DNA of 64,000 nt from contig JAKPGM010000029.1 of NCBI GenBank assembly GCA_029550865.1, forward strand, positions 1 to 64,000, read 5' to 3'. The translations under genes were made by a program, and so were the position numbers. Position 1 is the first letter of the stretch. Every line of letters begins with the position of its first letter. Origin of the DNA: Bacteroidota bacterium. Its GTDB lineage: Bacteria > Bacteroidota > Bacteroidia > Bacteroidales > DTGW01. The notes under the pieces were generated by a model. The model was not told the origin of the DNA. It made no database searches and saw only the letters and a program-made list of their open reading frames with translations. This document shows, piece by piece, positions 1 to 8,200 of this stretch.

Positions 1-503
1 TGGTTTTCATTAATTATGATCCTCCAGCTACCCTCGGGATCTTCCAGAAAGCGGTAGACGCTGATATAACTCATGAGCTGTTGCCGAATCACGGACACAA
101 GGTTGGAAAATGCTCAGCTGCGTTTTATCATGCTCGTTACAAGCGTGATTATCAAGATGGCATGCATGGCCGCACATAACTTTTGTAAATGCCTCGTACT
201 GGGCGTAGTCCACGTATCCCTTGTCAAAGATGGTGATAGAACCTACGAGTAGCCTATGCACCTCCTGCAAGAACATATGGTCGTGCCTTACAGCCTCGCA
301 GTATCGTATCAGACAGGGAACATTATCACTGACCTTGATGATGGTATGGGCTTTTATGCCTCCCTTCTTCCTACCCTCCTTTGGTTGGCGCCCAACACCC
401 CGAAGGATATCCTTAAACAGCTTATGGTGGTGGAATCCATAATGTAAAGTCGTTTCATGTCTGCGTCGCTCAGCTGGCTGTCCGGTAAAATTTTTATTTT
501 TGT
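1..503 (-). pseudogene. IS4-family transposase remnant, frameshifted and cut by window edge
   Basis: Degenerate DDE transposase of the IS4 type common in Bacteroidota. Read leftward, one frame gives ...RLYIMDSTTIS, the catalytic Asp block. The next block, LFKDILRGVGRQPKEG followed by KKGGIKAHTIIK and a FDKGYVDYAQYEAFTK block (second Asp region), is in another frame. Restoring one base near position 420 (AGC-[C]TG-TTT) would join them. The tail AFSNLVSVIRQQLMSYISVY, then RFLEDPEG, typical of the transposase C-terminus, is in yet another frame near positions 30-115, and the stretch expected between the blocks looks deleted. The N-terminus is missing and the C-terminus runs off the window. Not functional. 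No clear terminal inverted repeats are visible. Sure of the family; boundaries approximate. Confidence 0.75.
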
Positions 504-569
504 TCATGTCTCACTTTTTTTGGTTATGACTCAAAATAGGCATTCCGGGTGGTATCTCAAAAATACTGC

Positions 570-588
570 CCGGTAATTTTTTTACCGG
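570..588. repeat. Short perfect inverted repeat near the transposase relic
   Basis: CCGGTAA-TTTTT-TTACCGG, seven paired bases with a T-rich loop. A related string (TCCGGTAAAATTTTTATTT) lies inside the transposase relic near 480-498, so this may be IS end debris or a weak hairpin. It is followed at about 618-670 by a GC-rich patch unlike its AT-rich surroundings in which I recognise nothing. Confidence 0.4.
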
Positions 589-791
589 ACAACAATGATT
601 TGTAATAATCAATTGCCGGGCTGCGGCGCGGACGCCCTTAAAGTTTTGCTTGCCGCGAACGGGGCCTAAGCTATTTTAATGCTGTAATTTTGTTTGATTT
701 TGTTTTAATTTTTTTATTTTTATAACATTATTTAAATATACAAACTGTACTGCATACTGTAACGATAAGTTTTGGCTAAGCAATATATGTT

Positions 792-1106
792 ATGAACAAA
801 TTATTGGCATTCCTTCTTCTTATAGTTAGCATGTCGTTTATAAGCGACAAACCTATTACCTCCGACTGCAAGTGTAAAGGTATACCGCTTTATGGTCGCG
901 TGCAGTTTGTTGATGCATTCGAAGATTTTCGTATTCAATTTGTCGATGTATTTCCTGATATTAAAGTTCGTTTCGTAGATTATAATTCTACTAAATGTGG
1001 TGAATGGCGTGTAGTTACTTCTTTCCCCGATTTCAAAGTCAAAATCGTTGACCAGTTCCCCGATTTTAAAGTTCAACAAGTCGACGCCTTTCCGGGATTA
1101 AATTAG
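792..1106 (+). CDS. Small secreted beta-repeat protein (DUF6150-like)
   Basis: 104 residues. The N-terminus is a signal peptide (MNKLLAFLLLIVSMSFIS). The mature part starts with a Cys pair (DCKCKGIPLYG) and is then almost entirely repeats of about ten residues on the pattern VxxVDxFPDFK: VQFVDAFEDFRI, QFVDVFPDIKV, RFVDYN..., then a KCGEW break, then VTSFPDFKV, KIVDQFPDFKV and QQVDAFPGLN. The alternation suggests a small beta-solenoid or stacked beta structure. The pattern matches what I recall of the DUF6150 family; the function of that family is unknown to me. Probably periplasmic or surface exposed. It stands alone between the IS relic and a long gene-free stretch. A TAAGTTTT string near 764-775 could be a weak -7 element. 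Confidence 0.7.
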   Translation: MNKLLAFLLLIVSMSFISDKPITSDCKCKGIPLYGRVQFVDAFEDFRIQFVDVFPDIKVRFVDYNSTKCGEWRVVTSFPDFKVKIVDQFPDFKVQQVDAFPGLN

Positions 1107-1210
1107 TACTGGTTATGATCGAGTTGGCTGGTTTAAAATAAATCAGCAACCAAAACTATGTACGACAAACCTAAAAAGACTTTCAAGTGTCAAAAATTCT
1201 TTTTGTCTGT

Positions 1211-1328
1211 CGGAAAATAATTTTAAATGTTTTTTTAAATTGGTTGGAGGGAACTCGCAGCATAAGTTGCCTGCATATAGGAAAGTACGAAAAATAAAAT
1301 TTTTTCATACTTGAGGAATATAGCTATT
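1211..1328 (-). repeat. Dispersed structured repeat, copy C (inverted, diverged)
   Basis: Read on the minus strand this matches the repeat found at 3.8 kb and 52.3 kb: the AT-rich segment (minus strand of 1211-1245), the GCGAGTTCC arm (plus GGAACTCGC at 1250-1258) and the inner hairpin followed by a CGTACTT-type block. The inner stem is AAGTACGAAAAA (1283-1294) against TTTTTCATACTT (1301-1312) with a six-base loop. On the minus strand the only imperfect pair is a T-G that would be a G-U wobble in RNA. The far arm (CGGATGAAACGAGCATG) is no longer recognisable. It lies between the small beta-repeat protein and the alpha-galactosidase. Confidence 0.65.
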
Positions 1329-1614
1329 GATTTATTCAATAAAAAATTGAAAAAATGGTAAGTACTATACTTTTTTCATTCTTCCCCCACTTATATATAT
1401 ACCTTTACAAGGCTATTGCTAAATTTTTCAACTGTTTAGAACAATTCTTGAGGGAGCGTTGTAAATACCCTTTTAGCAAGTAGGTTGTACCTGTCGAGGC
1501 TTCGGCCAATGGTATATATTCATGCTATCAAGCACATCCCTGAGAGCATATTTCAAACGATAGCATAGTGTGTTTTTCCCCAAAAAACGATTATTGCCCC
1601 TTTTAAAAGCAGAA

Positions 1615-1636
1615 GCCTGATGAATAATCATCAGGC
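1615..1636. repeat. Perfect inverted repeat
   Basis: GCCTGATGA-ATAA-TCATCAGGC, nine paired bases around a four-base loop. There is no long T run directly after it on either strand, so it is not a classical intrinsic terminator. It lies alone in non-coding DNA. Confidence 0.5.
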
Positions 1637-2181
1637 CCTACAGTCGACGAAGCCGTAGCATCGTCATAGCAAATGTACAAAATTTTTTATTATTTTACCA
1701 ATATAATTTAAAATTTTAATATTTATGGATGATTGTGCTCTGTGAAAATGCATCAATCATTCGAAACCCGTTAATCGGATGGTTAAATGTATAATCAAAA
1801 TTCTATAAAGACTTTTCCTTAAGCGAGTAATTCGTAAAGAAGCTAAACCTGTACATGTAATAGTGAAATTTAAGAACGATTCTAAATTGTGCTGAATATT
1901 GAGAAAAGTAAATGTAGATACATTTAAAGATAGGCTACCAATTAGAAAGGGAGGTAATTTTTGCTACGAATTTGAAAGCCTTTACCATAACCCTCTATGT
2001 TTCGCGATAGTATAGCTGGCATCATCATTAAAAACTTCGTGTGGAAAGGATAAGTTCCGCTGATTATTTGGTATAATGTTTTTCCTTGTCATCTTGCTTG
2101 ATTCATCTTTAAAAAACTGTCAGAAAATTGAGTGTTAAACCAAGTAAGTAGTGGGATGACAAGGTTATCCCTAATAGAATA

Positions 2182-2214
2182 TTAAAAAACCCTTGCAGAA
2201 GCTTTGCAAGGGTT
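2182..2214 (-). terminator. Intrinsic terminator of the alpha-galactosidase gene
   Basis: AACCCTTGC (2188-2196) pairs with GCAAGGGTT (2206-2214). On the minus strand the stem is followed by TTTTTTAATATT, the T run expected of a factor-independent terminator, 23 bases beyond the stop codon of the leftward gene. Confidence 0.8.
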
Positions 2215-2237
2215 CGATGCAAAGGTGGTGTTGTTTT

Positions 2238-3455
2238 TTATTGCAGTGGAATAAGGCGAAGCACAATTACATCGCGAGCAGGGATGGTCGACACAAAAGG
2301 TCGTGAAGTATTACCCACGTCTTTGTGACCCCATACATCCCGAAGTTTGTAGGTTACTTTGTTGAATTCGTACACATATTTTCCGTCGTAAATATTTTCA
2401 GAATCTTTCCAGTCGAAAGAGATGGGTTGGGGGGTATCGCCACGATTAAGGAAGCACACCGCCAGGTGGCCGTTCGCAAGTGGTTTAGCAAATATTTGCA
2501 CATCGCCATAGTCGAACCAGCGGAAGCATTGAACCCCCAGGGTATCCTGATTAATGTCAATCATCTCTTTATTGGTGAGGATTTCCTGGATTTCTTTGGT
2601 CATATTTCGCAGGTCGTTACCAGCGATAAGGGGTGCAGCCAGCATACACCAGAGCGAGAAATGAGCGCGGCTCTCGTTCACACTCAGTCGGTTACCTACC
2701 TCCATCATGTCGGGGTCGTTCCAGTGACCGGGGCCAGCATATTGGCGCAGGTTAAGATTTTTGTCCATTTGCATATCGAGGATACGTAGGATTCCGTTCG
2801 ATACCCAACTACCATGTCCCAATTCGCAGTTCCAACAATCGACAATATCACCGGTGGTTCGCCATAGATGTCCATATTTAGCGCCCCAGAGCCAGGGTTT
2901 GTTGTTGCCCCATTCGCAAATGCTAAATACTATGGGACGTCCTGCAGCCATCAGGGCATGGGCCATAGTTTTATAGGCCTCTTCGGCTACCAGGTTATCG
3001 GTATTACACCAATCGTATTTAAGATAATCGATTCCCCATTCGGCAAATTGCAAGGCGTCTTGAAATTCGTATCCTCGGCTACCCGGGTATCCACCACAGG
3101 TTTTCCATCCAGCATCGGAATAAATACCAAGCTTGAGTCCCTTCGAATGCACATAATCAGCCAATGCTTTTATGCCAGAGGGGAAACGTTGAGGGTCGGG
3201 ATACAGAAAGCCAAGGCTGTCGCGTCCTCCCTGCCAGCAGTCGTCGATGTTGATATAGGTATATCCGACTTCGCGCATTCCCGAAGCCACCATGGCATCG
3301 GCCATCTCACGAATTATTTGCTCGTTGATATTACAGCCAAAACGGTTCCAGCTGTTCCATCCCATGGGTGGGGTCTTGGCCAGTTCGGCATACTTCTGGG
3401 AATATAGCCCAAAAGGTAAGCCTGCCAGTATCAACATTAAAAATATACGTTTCAT
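2238..3455 (-). CDS. Secreted alpha-galactosidase, glycoside hydrolase family 27
   Basis: Predicted to release terminal alpha-linked galactose from oligosaccharides or galactomannan. About 405 residues from the ATG at 3455, chosen because it gives a normal signal peptide (MKRIFLMLILAGLPFGLYSQ); an ATG six codons upstream is possible but adds a charged prefix. The catalytic (beta/alpha)8 domain begins with TPPMGWNSWNRFGC and contains INIDDCWQ. Asp148 in YLKYDWC is the expected nucleophile and Asp203 in WRTTGDIVDCW the expected acid/base, by comparison with characterised GH27 enzymes. A small beta-sandwich domain closes the C-terminus. No T9SS sorting domain is present, so the product is probably periplasmic. 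No SusC/SusD pair or other glycan genes adjoin it. Close relatives can act on alpha-galactosyl or beta-arabinopyranosyl substrates; specificity is not decided here. Confidence 0.93.
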   Translation of the reverse strand: MKRIFLMLILAGLPFGLYSQKYAELAKTPPMGWNSWNRFGCNINEQIIREMADAMVASGMREVGYTYINIDDCWQGGRDSLGFLYPDPQRFPSGIKALADYVHSKGLKLGIYSDAGWKTCGGYPGSRGYEFQDALQFAEWGIDYLKYDWCNTDNLVAEEAYKTMAHALMAAGRPIVFSICEWGNNKPWLWGAKYGHLWRTTGDIVDCWNCELGHGSWVSNGILRILDMQMDKNLNLRQYAGPGHWNDPDMMEVGNRLSVNESRAHFSLWCMLAAPLIAGNDLRNMTKEIQEILTNKEMIDINQDTLGVQCFRWFDYGDVQIFAKPLANGHLAVCFLNRGDTPQPISFDWKDSENIYDGKYVYEFNKVTYKLRDVWGHKDVGNTSRPFVSTIPARDVIVLRLIPLQ

Positions 3456-3742
3456 ATTTTTATCTTTTGGCATTACACTTTTTCTGCAAAAATGGACTAT
3501 TTTCGTGATACCAATGGTATACGAATGTAATCATCAAGGGTATAAATTGAATACTTGTTTACAGGTATGTGCAAGCCATAAATTATTTTTCCGATATGTT
3601 GGTATGTGAGGTATGAGGTTAAATGCTACTAAAATTGAATTTATTTTCGGACAGAAGTTGAACAGTCCCCTGCTTTAGCAGCACACTTCTTCAAGAAAGG
3701 AGAGAAGACGGGGGCAAGGTTTTGATGGGTGGGGAAGTAGAG

Positions 3743-3772
3743 GCGTTGTTATTCGAGAATTTATAACAACGC
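3743..3772. repeat. Perfect 10-base inverted repeat, possible operator or hairpin
   Basis: GCGTTGTTAT (3743-3752) and ATAACAACGC (3763-3772) around a ten-base spacer. No T run follows on either strand, so an intrinsic terminator is unlikely. It sits in the 530-base gap between the divergent alpha-galactosidase and hydrolase genes, upstream of repeat copy A. It could be a regulator-binding site; no regulator is encoded nearby. Confidence 0.5.
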
Positions 3773-3800
3773 ACTTTAAATGAAAATAAAGATTTAACAA

Positions 3801-3993
3801 CATGCGAGTTCCATCCGGCCTTTTAAGAAAAATTTTTAAAATTATTTTCGGATGAAACGAGCATGTATAGCAGTATTCACAAACGAGTATGAAAATATTT
3901 ATCAGTTTCGTACTTCCTATGTGTAGAAGGCTCATCACATGCGAGTTCCATCCGACCGATTTAAAAAACATTTAAAAATATTTTCGGATGAAA
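3801..3993 (+). repeat. Dispersed structured repeat, copy A (about 1.4 units)
   Basis: Arms: CATGCGAGTTCCATCCG at 3801-3817, CGGATGAAACGAGCATG at 3849-3865, a second CATGCGAGTTCCATCCG at 3938-3954, and a partial CGGATGAAA at 3985-3993. Opposing arms match as inverted repeats at 14 of 17 positions and enclose an AT-rich segment of about 30 bases. The left arms are 137 bases apart. Between outward arms lies an inner hairpin, AGTATGAAA (3886-3894) with TTTCGTACT (3906-3914). The last partial arm contains the ATG of the hydrolase gene at 3988. A 24-codon open frame beginning MKRACIAVFTNEYEN starts in the arm at 3852 and stops at 3926; I do not claim it is expressed. Confidence 0.8.
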
Positions 3994-4935
3994 GTTATCG
4001 TAGGAATTCATGGATTGGATAATAAGCCAGAACGATCAACTTTGAATCAGTGGTGGTTAAAAGCCATGAACGAGGGTTTGGGTAGGATTCGGAGTAAGGT
4101 TGAAGTCTCAAATTTTGAATTGGTATATTGGGCAGATATCACCTATCCGAAGCCACTCGACATGGAGGACCCCTATTTTCTGGACGATGTATACACGCGA
4201 GCGCCCGATACGGTGTCGTATTCGGGTACAGAGTTAATTGCTACTTCGTTGCTATCGAAGGGATTACAAAGAGTTTGGCATTGGGTTAGGGGTTCAAAAT
4301 TTTCGAATCGTACATTTGAATGGCTTGATCCCTTGGTTCGTCGGTATTTTCAGGAGGTCGATATATATTTATTCAACAGCGACCCCGCAAAGCGTAGTCG
4401 TATACGAAACCGATTGATGGAAGTACTGTGGCGGTATCGTCGTGATGAAATTTTGCTCATTGGACATTCTATGGGTTCGGTCATAGCCTACGATGTACTT
4501 TTGTCGGAGGAAGAAAAGTTTCCTATACATACACTGGTAACGCTGGGATCGCCGTTAGGTTTTCCATATATCGCTGAGAAAATTGCGCAAGCCCACCAAA
4601 TTAATGTTTCGATACCCATCCGACTTCCAACGCCGTCGTCAATACTCGACCAGTGGCATAATTTTTACGATGCTACCGACGTGATAGCGCTTCAACATAA
4701 GTTAGCTGATATATATATGCCAAACAACCGTGGGATAGCGCCTATTGATCGTCAGGTGGTAAACGACTATGTTAATCGTGGCCAACGCAATCCGCATAAC
4801 ATTTTTGGGTATCTGCGGGCTAAGGAATTTTCACAACTCCTCGATACTTTCCTTACTCGTCCATCCCTGACAGAGACAAAGCAAGGTTGGTGGCAACAAG
4901 TGGTGAAAGCTTTAAATCCATTTGGGAAGGATTAA
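3988..4935 (+). CDS. Alpha/beta hydrolase, lipase/esterase-like
   Basis: 315 residues, apparently cytoplasmic (no signal peptide). It opens with a first beta strand and oxyanion-type loop (VIVGIHGLDNKP). The nucleophile elbow is GHSMGS, with Ser161 as the probable nucleophile, followed by VIAYDVL. A downstream TLVTLGSPLGFP strand and an FYDATDVIALQH stretch fit lipase-like or PGAP1-like folds, where such segments carry the acid residue. The substrate cannot be told. The start codon falls inside the CGGATGAAA arm of repeat copy A, so the leader is repeat-derived. It is a single gene with a gap of about 290 bases before the next; nothing recognisable was seen in that gap beyond a TATCTTTG -7-like string at 5187-5194. 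Confidence 0.75.
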   Translation: MKVIVGIHGLDNKPERSTLNQWWLKAMNEGLGRIRSKVEVSNFELVYWADITYPKPLDMEDPYFLDDVYTRAPDTVSYSGTELIATSLLSKGLQRVWHWVRGSKFSNRTFEWLDPLVRRYFQEVDIYLFNSDPAKRSRIRNRLMEVLWRYRRDEILLIGHSMGSVIAYDVLLSEEEKFPIHTLVTLGSPLGFPYIAEKIAQAHQINVSIPIRLPTPSSILDQWHNFYDATDVIALQHKLADIYMPNNRGIAPIDRQVVNDYVNRGQRNPHNIFGYLRAKEFSQLLDTFLTRPSLTETKQGWWQQVVKALNPFGKD

Positions 4936-5228
4936 CCAATTGCATGTAGATACCTTGCAACAACAGGAATCATTGAAGCTGCAAGCGTATTTTGGAATAA
5001 GTTATGCCAACGAATAGCTGATTCTTGGAAACTTTCAGTATGCTACCCCAAAATCTTGGTTTTAGTTAGTTTATTCTTTTTACGGTAGTGTTGGATAGTT
5101 CATTGTTCCTACTACACTCGTTGATGCTGATGGCCAATTATGACAGCTTGAAACTAATTCCAAATAATTTATTCTGTTTAAAGTATTATCTTTGTCGAGT
5201 TTAACAATAAATAAATCGAACGACAAAG

Positions 5229-6422
5229 ATGGGAAAAGTACTAATCATTGGTGCCGGCGGGGTAGGCACGGTAGTTGCTCATAAGGTTGCTAAGGAAAAA
5301 GACGTTTTTTCGGAAATACTGCTGGCAAGTCGCACAAAGGAAAAATGCGATGCAATAGCCAGAGCGGTGGGCGGTAATCGTATTCAAACGGCCAGGGTCG
5401 ACGCAGATAATGTCGACGAGCTTGTGGCGTTGATGAATGATTTTAAGCCCGATATAGTTATCAACGTTGCTTTGCCATACCAGGATTTGACCATTATGGA
5501 GGCATGTCTGAAGACGGGAGTCGCCTATCTCGATACTGCCAACTATGAGCCACGCGACGAGGCTAAATTTGAGTATAAATGGCAGTGGGCTTATCACGAT
5601 CGTTTTAAGGATGCTAATCTTACGGCTATCCTCGGTTGTGGCTTTGACCCCGGGGTTACCAGCGTATTTACTGCCTATGCAGCCAAACATCATTTCGACG
5701 AAATTCACTATCTCGATATTGTAGATTGTAATGCCGGAGACCATGGTCGTCCGTTTGCAACCAACTTTAACCCCGAAATCAATATTCGTGAGGTTACCCA
5801 GAAGGGAAAATATTGGGAAAACGGTCGATGGATTGAAACCGAACCCCACGAAATTCATAAACCGCTTAATTATCCTGGCATTGGGCCTAAGGAAAGCTAT
5901 CTCATATATCACGAAGAGTTGGAGTCGTTGGTTAAAAATTTTCCCACCATCAAGCGTGCTCGTTTCTGGATGACCTTTAGTCAGGAGTATCTTACCCATT
6001 TGCGAGTAATCCAGAACATTGGTATGGCACGTATCGACCCAGTGATGTATAAGGGTGTTGAAATTATTCCCATAGAATTTTTGAAGGCGGTACTTCCCAA
6101 TCCTGGTGAGCTCGGGGCAAATTATAAGGGATGGACCTCAATAGGGTGCCGTATTCGGGGAATCAAGGATGGGAAAGAAAAAACCTATTACATATACAAC
6201 AACTGCAGTCATGAGGAAGCCTATAAGGAAACGGGAACACAGGCTGTAAGCTACACAACGGGTGTACCTGCCATGATAGGTGCTATGATGTATTTAAAAG
6301 GTTTATGGAAGAAGCCGGGAGTGTACAATGTCGAACAATTCGACCCCGATCCGTTTATGGAGGCACTCAATAAATATGGTCTTCCCTGGAACGAACTGCA
6401 TGATGTCGACCTGGAACTATAA
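5229..6422 (+). CDS. Saccharopine dehydrogenase-family protein, probable carboxynorspermidine synthase
   Basis: 397 residues. The Rossmann nucleotide-binding start is VLIIGAGGVGTVVAHKVA. The family match is to bacterial LYS1-like reductases that condense aspartate semialdehyde with a diamine to carboxynorspermidine or carboxyspermidine (EC 1.5.1.43) for polyamine synthesis. Diagnostic stretches I recognise are LASRTKEKCDAIA, GCGFDPGVTSVFTAYAAKH, DIVDCNAGDHG and the YIYNNCSHEEAYKETG block. The partner decarboxylase (nspC type) is not in this window, which is common. True saccharopine dehydrogenase is the alternative but less likely. It is preceded by a possible -7 element at 5187-5194 and followed by a strong terminator, so it is probably monocistronic. 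Confidence 0.85.
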   Translation: MGKVLIIGAGGVGTVVAHKVAKEKDVFSEILLASRTKEKCDAIARAVGGNRIQTARVDADNVDELVALMNDFKPDIVINVALPYQDLTIMEACLKTGVAYLDTANYEPRDEAKFEYKWQWAYHDRFKDANLTAILGCGFDPGVTSVFTAYAAKHHFDEIHYLDIVDCNAGDHGRPFATNFNPEINIREVTQKGKYWENGRWIETEPHEIHKPLNYPGIGPKESYLIYHEELESLVKNFPTIKRARFWMTFSQEYLTHLRVIQNIGMARIDPVMYKGVEIIPIEFLKAVLPNPGELGANYKGWTSIGCRIRGIKDGKEKTYYIYNNCSHEEAYKETGTQAVSYTTGVPAMIGAMMYLKGLWKKPGVYNVEQFDPDPFMEALNKYGLPWNELHDVDLEL

Positions 6423-6438
6423 AATATAAAGACAGTGC

Positions 6439-6468
6439 AAAGCGGTGCCAAAGCGTACCGCTTTTTTT
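6439..6468 (+). terminator. Intrinsic terminator
   Basis: AAAGCGGT (6439-6446) pairs with ACCGCTTT (6457-6464), and a run of T continues to 6468. It lies 16 bases after the carboxynorspermidine synthase-like gene. Confidence 0.85.
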
Positions 6469-6535
6469 ATTATGCTCGCTATCTAAACTTTTAAGTTTTA
6501 AAAGTGTTTAATACTTTGAATTAATCAATCGTTTG

Positions 6536-7174
6536 ATGTCGAGCATATACGAAATAAGGGAGAACATCATTCAGCAGGAACTTGATGAACACAAGGTTCC
6601 GTCGGATCCTTTTGTGTTATTTAAATACTGGTACGACCAGGCTTTCGAAGCAAAAATTTTTGAGCCTAATGCTTTTGCGCTGGCTACTGCTGATAAGAAT
6701 GGATTTCCCAGTGTACGCATGTTATTGCTCAAATCGTTTGAAAAGGGAGGATTTACCTTTTTTACCAACTATAATAGTCTAAAAGCCCAGCATCTACAGC
6801 AAAACCCTAATGCAGCGATGGTATTTTACTGGTCGGAACTTGAACGACAGGTACGTATCCATGGTCGTGTAGAAAAAATTTCGTCGGCTGAGTCGGATGC
6901 CTATTTTGAGAGTCGTCCGGTAGGTTCGCGGTTGGGGGCATGGGCGTCGCCGCAGAGTCAACCTATTGAAAGCAGAGGATGGCTGGAAAAAAAGCATTTC
7001 GAATTTCGTGAAAAGTTTGCGCGGGGACCAATTCCACGTCCCGAAAACTGGGGTGGATATCGGTTAAAACCCGTTTCCATTGAGTTCTGGCAGGGTCGTC
7101 CCAATCGACTTCACGACCGTATCGTTTACCAGGCTCAGGACGAAAGCTGGAAAATTATTCGACTGGCTCCGTAA
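6536..7174 (+). CDS. pdxH: Pyridoxamine 5'-phosphate oxidase
   Basis: Oxidises pyridoxine or pyridoxamine 5'-phosphate to pyridoxal phosphate using FMN and oxygen. 212 residues, the usual length. The start is the ATG at 6536; the TTG just before it is not needed. Recognisable blocks are [20 protein letters not shown] (FMN site), [50 protein letters not shown] and the C-terminal [18 protein letters not shown] signature. The msrBA fusion gene starts 11 bases downstream, so the two are probably co-transcribed. An oxygen-using enzyme next to a methionine-sulfoxide repair protein hints at exposure to oxygen. Confidence 0.96.
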   Translation: MSSIYEIRENIIQQELDEHKVPSDPFVLFKYWYDQAFEAKIFEPNAFALATADKNGFPSVRMLLLKSFEKGGFTFFTNYNSLKAQHLQQNPNAAMVFYWSELERQVRIHGRVEKISSAESDAYFESRPVGSRLGAWASPQSQPIESRGWLEKKHFEFREKFARGPIPRPENWGGYRLKPVSIEFWQGRPNRLHDRIVYQAQDESWKIIRLAP

Positions 7175-7185
7175 ATTTTTTAACC

Positions 7186-8112
7186 ATGTTAAATCGATTG
7201 ATATATATCTTTAGCCTGATTTTTCTCTTGCACACAGGATGTCATTCACAAAATGCTAACACTATGCAGTACAATAAACTTACGCCCGAGGAAGAACGGG
7301 TTATCCTTTATAAGGGTACCGAACCTCCGTTTAGTGGCCAATACGTACATTTTGATGGTAAGGGAACTTATCTGTGTAAACGCTGTAATGCACCGCTTTA
7401 CCGTTCGGAGGATAAGTTTGACTCGCATTGCGGATGGCCCAGCTTCGACGATGAAATTCCTGGGGCTATCAAGCGTCAACCCGATGCCGATGGCCGTCGT
7501 ACCGAAATAGTTTGTGCCCGATGTGGGGCTCATCTGGGGCACGTATTTGAAGGGGAAGGATTTACACCAAAGAATGTACGTCATTGCGTAAATTCAATCA
7601 GTCTGCAATTTGCACCAGATACATCAGCAACGGTAGAAAAAGCCATCTTTGCGGGTGGATGTTTTTGGGGGGTGGAGTATTACCTGCAAAAAGCTCCGGG
7701 TGTTATATCGACGCGTGTTGGGTATATTGGAGGGCATGTACCTAATCCCACCTACCAGCAGGTTTGCTCGCATACCACCGGACATGCTGAAGCTGTAGAG
7801 GTAACCTTTGATCCGCAAAAAACCACTTACGAAGCGCTTGCTAAGCTTTTTTTCGAAATTCACGATCCTACCCAGCTGAACCGTCAGGGACCCGATGTGG
7901 GGGACCAATATCGATCCGAGATATTTTATTTTGACGAAACGCAAAAGAAAATTGCGCAAAAGTTGATCGACCAACTGAAAGCCAAAGGTTATGCAGTGGT
8001 TACCAAACTTTCGCCTGCTACAACCTTTTATCCTGCCGAGGATTATCATCAGCAATATTACGAACACAAAGGAACTACCCCCTATTGTCATTTTTATCAA
8101 AAAAAGTTTTGA
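7186..8112 (+). CDS. msrBA: Lipoprotein MsrB-MsrA fusion, methionine sulfoxide reductase
   Basis: 308 residues with two catalytic domains. Residues about 1-22 are a lipoprotein signal (LIFLLHTGC). Residues about 27-145 are MsrB, which reduces methionine-R-sulfoxide: two zinc CxxC pairs (CKRC, CARC), [11 protein letters not shown], and catalytic Cys in [11 protein letters not shown]. Residues about 153-308 are MsrA, which reduces the S epimer: [12 protein letters not shown] (catalytic Cys), [31 protein letters not shown] and [18 protein letters not shown]. The domain order is MsrB then MsrA, the reverse of the better-known MsrA-MsrB fusions. Anchoring by the signal Cys would place repair on the outer side of the inner membrane or at the outer membrane. 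No thioredoxin-like electron donor domain is visible. It follows pdxH by 11 bases. Confidence 0.94.
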   Translation: MLNRLIYIFSLIFLLHTGCHSQNANTMQYNKLTPEEERVILYKGTEPPFSGQYVHFDGKGTYLCKRCNAPLYRSEDKFDSHCGWPSFDDEIPGAIKRQPDADGRRTEIVCARCGAHLGHVFEGEGFTPKNVRHCVNSISLQFAPDTSATVEKAIFAGGCFWGVEYYLQKAPGVISTRVGYIGGHVPNPTYQQVCSHTTGHAEAVEVTFDPQKTTYEALAKLFFEIHDPTQLNRQGPDVGDQYRSEIFYFDETQKKIAQKLIDQLKAKGYAVVTKLSPATTFYPAEDYHQQYYEHKGTTPYCHFYQKKF

Positions 8113-8200
8113 TTGTAAGCTTTTCGGAATGCTGCTATTAAACATTTTTATAGTAGACGAATATTAAGTACCTTAGCGTCTATTATAAAATTCAGGTGGT

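Larger units (their letters stand above)
1107..2187. other. Long gene-free stretch
   Basis: About 1.1 kb without a convincing gene on either strand; AT-rich with frequent stops. It contains an inverted copy of the dispersed structured repeat (1211-1328) and a perfect nine-base inverted repeat (1615-1636). The rest, including 1340-1600 and 1640-2180, shows no recognisable protein or RNA; it may be decayed DNA next to the transposase relic. Confidence 0.6.

Noticed and set aside
1390-1480. Possible short peptide frame reading ...LYKAIAKFFNCLEQFL...
   Set aside because: No start codon or ribosome-binding context, and short enough to arise by chance in AT-rich DNA.
3675-3971. 98-codon minus-strand open frame
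   Set aside because: It runs through the 10-base palindrome and repeat copy A, has no family features, and its apparent content is explained by the repeat.
3801-3993. CRISPR array
   Set aside because: Only one to two units with long, similar (not unique) intervening sequence and no cas genes; the period and palindromic arms do not fit CRISPR.
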